DNA of 17,397 nt from Anaerolineales bacterium (GTDB lineage Bacteria; Chloroflexota; Anaerolineae; Anaerolineales; UBA4823): assembly GCA_022865865.1 (NCBI GenBank), contig JALHTN010000168.1:1-17397 (forward strand). Reading direction: 5' to 3'. The notes under the pieces are model-generated. The model made no database searches. It worked only from the letters and a program-made list of their open reading frames with translations, and was not told the DNA's origin. The position numbers were made by a program, and so were the translations under genes. Positions 16,750 through 17,397 of the stretch are shown here, piece after piece; positions within the stretch are counted from its first letter, which is position 1; each line of letters starts with the position of its first letter.

Positions 16750-16775
16750 CGTTATTGTAAGTACTTGCAATAACG
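16750..16775 (+). promoter_or_regulatory. 26-bp palindrome, probable Fur-family operator
   Basis: Left half C-GTTATTGTAAGT (16750-16762) mirrors right half ACTTGCAATAAC-G (16763-16775). There is one T-G mismatch in thirteen pairs. Fur, Zur, PerR and Nur operators are AT-rich palindromes of this kind placed over a start site. The downstream gene encodes a Fur-family protein, so autoregulation is likely. The half-site TTGCAA is not the classical Fur GATAAT or PerR TTATAAT. The sensed metal is unknown. Confidence 0.75.
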
Positions 16776-16787
16776 TTAATTTTCATC

Positions 16788-17231
16788 ATGAAAAACCCAT
16801 CTGCTCAGTTATCTTATTTACGTGAACAGGGATACCGCCTGACCCCCCAGAGGTTGGCGATATTAGATGTCTTAAGAAATTCCCATGGTCACTTATCCCC
16901 TACGGAAATTTACCAGAGGGTAGCACAGGCGATACCTGGCATGACAGAAGCCACTGTATACCGTACATTGAGTTTTCTGGGTGAACAAGGACTGGTATTG
17001 GTTGCTCATCTGGGGAAAGGGCAGCTGGTATACGAGTACGCCGAGCATGATCACCACCATTTGATCTGCTCCCAATGCGGGGATATGCAGGAGGTCGATC
17101 ACCAACAGCTCAAAGACCTCTATGAACAGTTTACCCAAAAAACGGGCTACCAAATTCATTCTATCCACACCACTTTTTTTGGCCTTTGCCCAGATTGTCT
17201 TGAAAGAAATTCTCGGGAGGAGGAAGATTAA
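16788..17231 (+). CDS. Fur-family metal-responsive repressor
   Basis: A 147-residue metalloregulator. The N-terminal winged helix includes YRLTPQRLAILDVL and the recognition helix TEATVYRTLSFL (residues 53-64). The dimerisation domain carries the structural zinc site C94-x2-C97 with C134-x2-C137. Histidine-rich segments H33/H35 and HDHHH (87-91), with E102, H124 and H127, are candidate sensory metal ligands. This proves the Fur superfamily but does not separate Fur, Zur, Nur or PerR. No Shine-Dalgarno precedes the ATG at 16788, although the leader is about 35 bases, so translation initiation is atypical or weak. A CbiM/NikM-type permease gene starts 23 bases downstream. Cobalt or nickel sensing is thus attractive, with zinc as an alternative. 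Confidence 0.93.
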   Translation: MKNPSAQLSYLREQGYRLTPQRLAILDVLRNSHGHLSPTEIYQRVAQAIPGMTEATVYRTLSFLGEQGLVLVAHLGKGQLVYEYAEHDHHHLICSQCGDMQEVDHQQLKDLYEQFTQKTGYQIHSIHTTFFGLCPDCLERNSREEED

Positions 17232-17254
17232 AGCATGTAATTTCGGAGGTATGA

Positions 17255-17397
17255 ATGCTGTTATCAGTTGAAGCGTTACATATTCCAGATGGTTTCCTGT
17301 CCCTGCCAGTCTCTCTGCTGGCATGGATTGTCTCAATCACCCTCGTAGGGTACGCATTGCGACGGGTAGGGCAGGATTTGGGTGAACGCCAAGTACC
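17255..17397 (+). CDS. CbiM/NikM-type ECF metal permease, N-terminal part only
   Basis: Cut by the right edge after 47 residues. HIPDGFLS at residues 9-16 is the signature at the N-terminus of CbiM/NikM substrate-specific subunits of cobalt/nickel energy-coupling-factor transporters. There the histidine near the new N-terminus takes part in metal binding. Next come a hydrophobic segment (LLAWIVSITLVGYAL) and a basic turn, then GERQVP, as I recall from related permeases. Eight residues (MLLSVEAL) precede the His, where mature CbiM normally begins Met-His. They may be removed or may alter the metal site. The ATG at 17255 has GGAGG 5 bases upstream; the ATG at 17251 is only 1 base from it. It probably shares the transcript of the Fur-family gene. 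Confidence 0.8.
   Translation, partial: MLLSVEALHIPDGFLSLPVSLLAWIVSITLVGYALRRVGQDLGERQV

Noticed and set aside
16893..17336. Long antisense open frame opposite the Fur-family gene
   Set aside because: The plus-strand gene shows clear family motifs (CxxC pairs, winged helix). The opposite frame shows no recognisable domain and is a shadow.

Overview
The window reads as ordinary bacterial chromosome, densely packed with short gaps and 4-base start/stop overlaps. The gene set suggests Chloroflexota, most likely class Anaerolineae: a Ycf45/SpoIIIAA-like ATPase with an R3H domain, two lipoproteins (a Gmad2-type one and a propeller one), a short acidic EGPPP-type protein, a guanylate-kinase homologue with a GKDS P-loop, and a CbiM-type permease. 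This placement comes from recalled resemblance of the proteins. There is no rRNA, tRNA or other phylogenetic marker. No insertion sequence, prophage, CRISPR array or toxin-antitoxin pair is visible.

Layout, left to right. (1) Positions 1-1080, minus strand: an EthD-like small protein, a YbaK-type tRNA deacylase and the start of a membrane-anchored protein cut by the window edge, packed as one operon. (2) 1257-1737, plus: a small acidic protein followed by a good terminator. (3) 1880-3312, minus: a guanylate-kinase homologue and a rhomboid protease, overlapping by GTGA. (4) 3377-3775, plus: an FmdB-type zinc ribbon protein, divergent from the kinase. (5) 3803-8623, minus: pdxS, pdxT, a double GNAT-like protein, an R3H/AAA ATPase and tmk. 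They sit behind one strong promoter (TTGTCA, 17 bp, TAAAAT).

(6) 8721-15979, minus: a six-gene run ending in a strong terminator. In transcription order it holds a SerA-like dehydrogenase, an M32 carboxypeptidase, a receiver-only response regulator, two lipoproteins overlapping by GTGA, and a KamA-family lysine 2,3-aminomutase. (7) 15980-16323: a 344-base gap with two inverted-repeat structures, one of which folds on paper as a gapless three-way junction. (8) 16243-17397, plus: thioredoxin with its own promoter and a perfect 11-bp terminator, then a Fur-family regulator whose start region carries a 26-bp palindrome just past a consensus promoter, then the start of a CbiM/NikM-type metal permease.

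How the genes work together. PdxS and PdxT make pyridoxal phosphate, and KamA further along uses PLP plus a 4Fe-4S cluster and SAM. The Fur homologue and CbiM permease look like an autoregulated metal-uptake unit. The items most worth a second look are the three-way junction, the 26-bp operator, the altered GMP-pocket residues of the kinase, and the receiver/lipoprotein/KamA operon. I see no clearly new multi-gene system such as a defence island. Most of the window is core metabolism.
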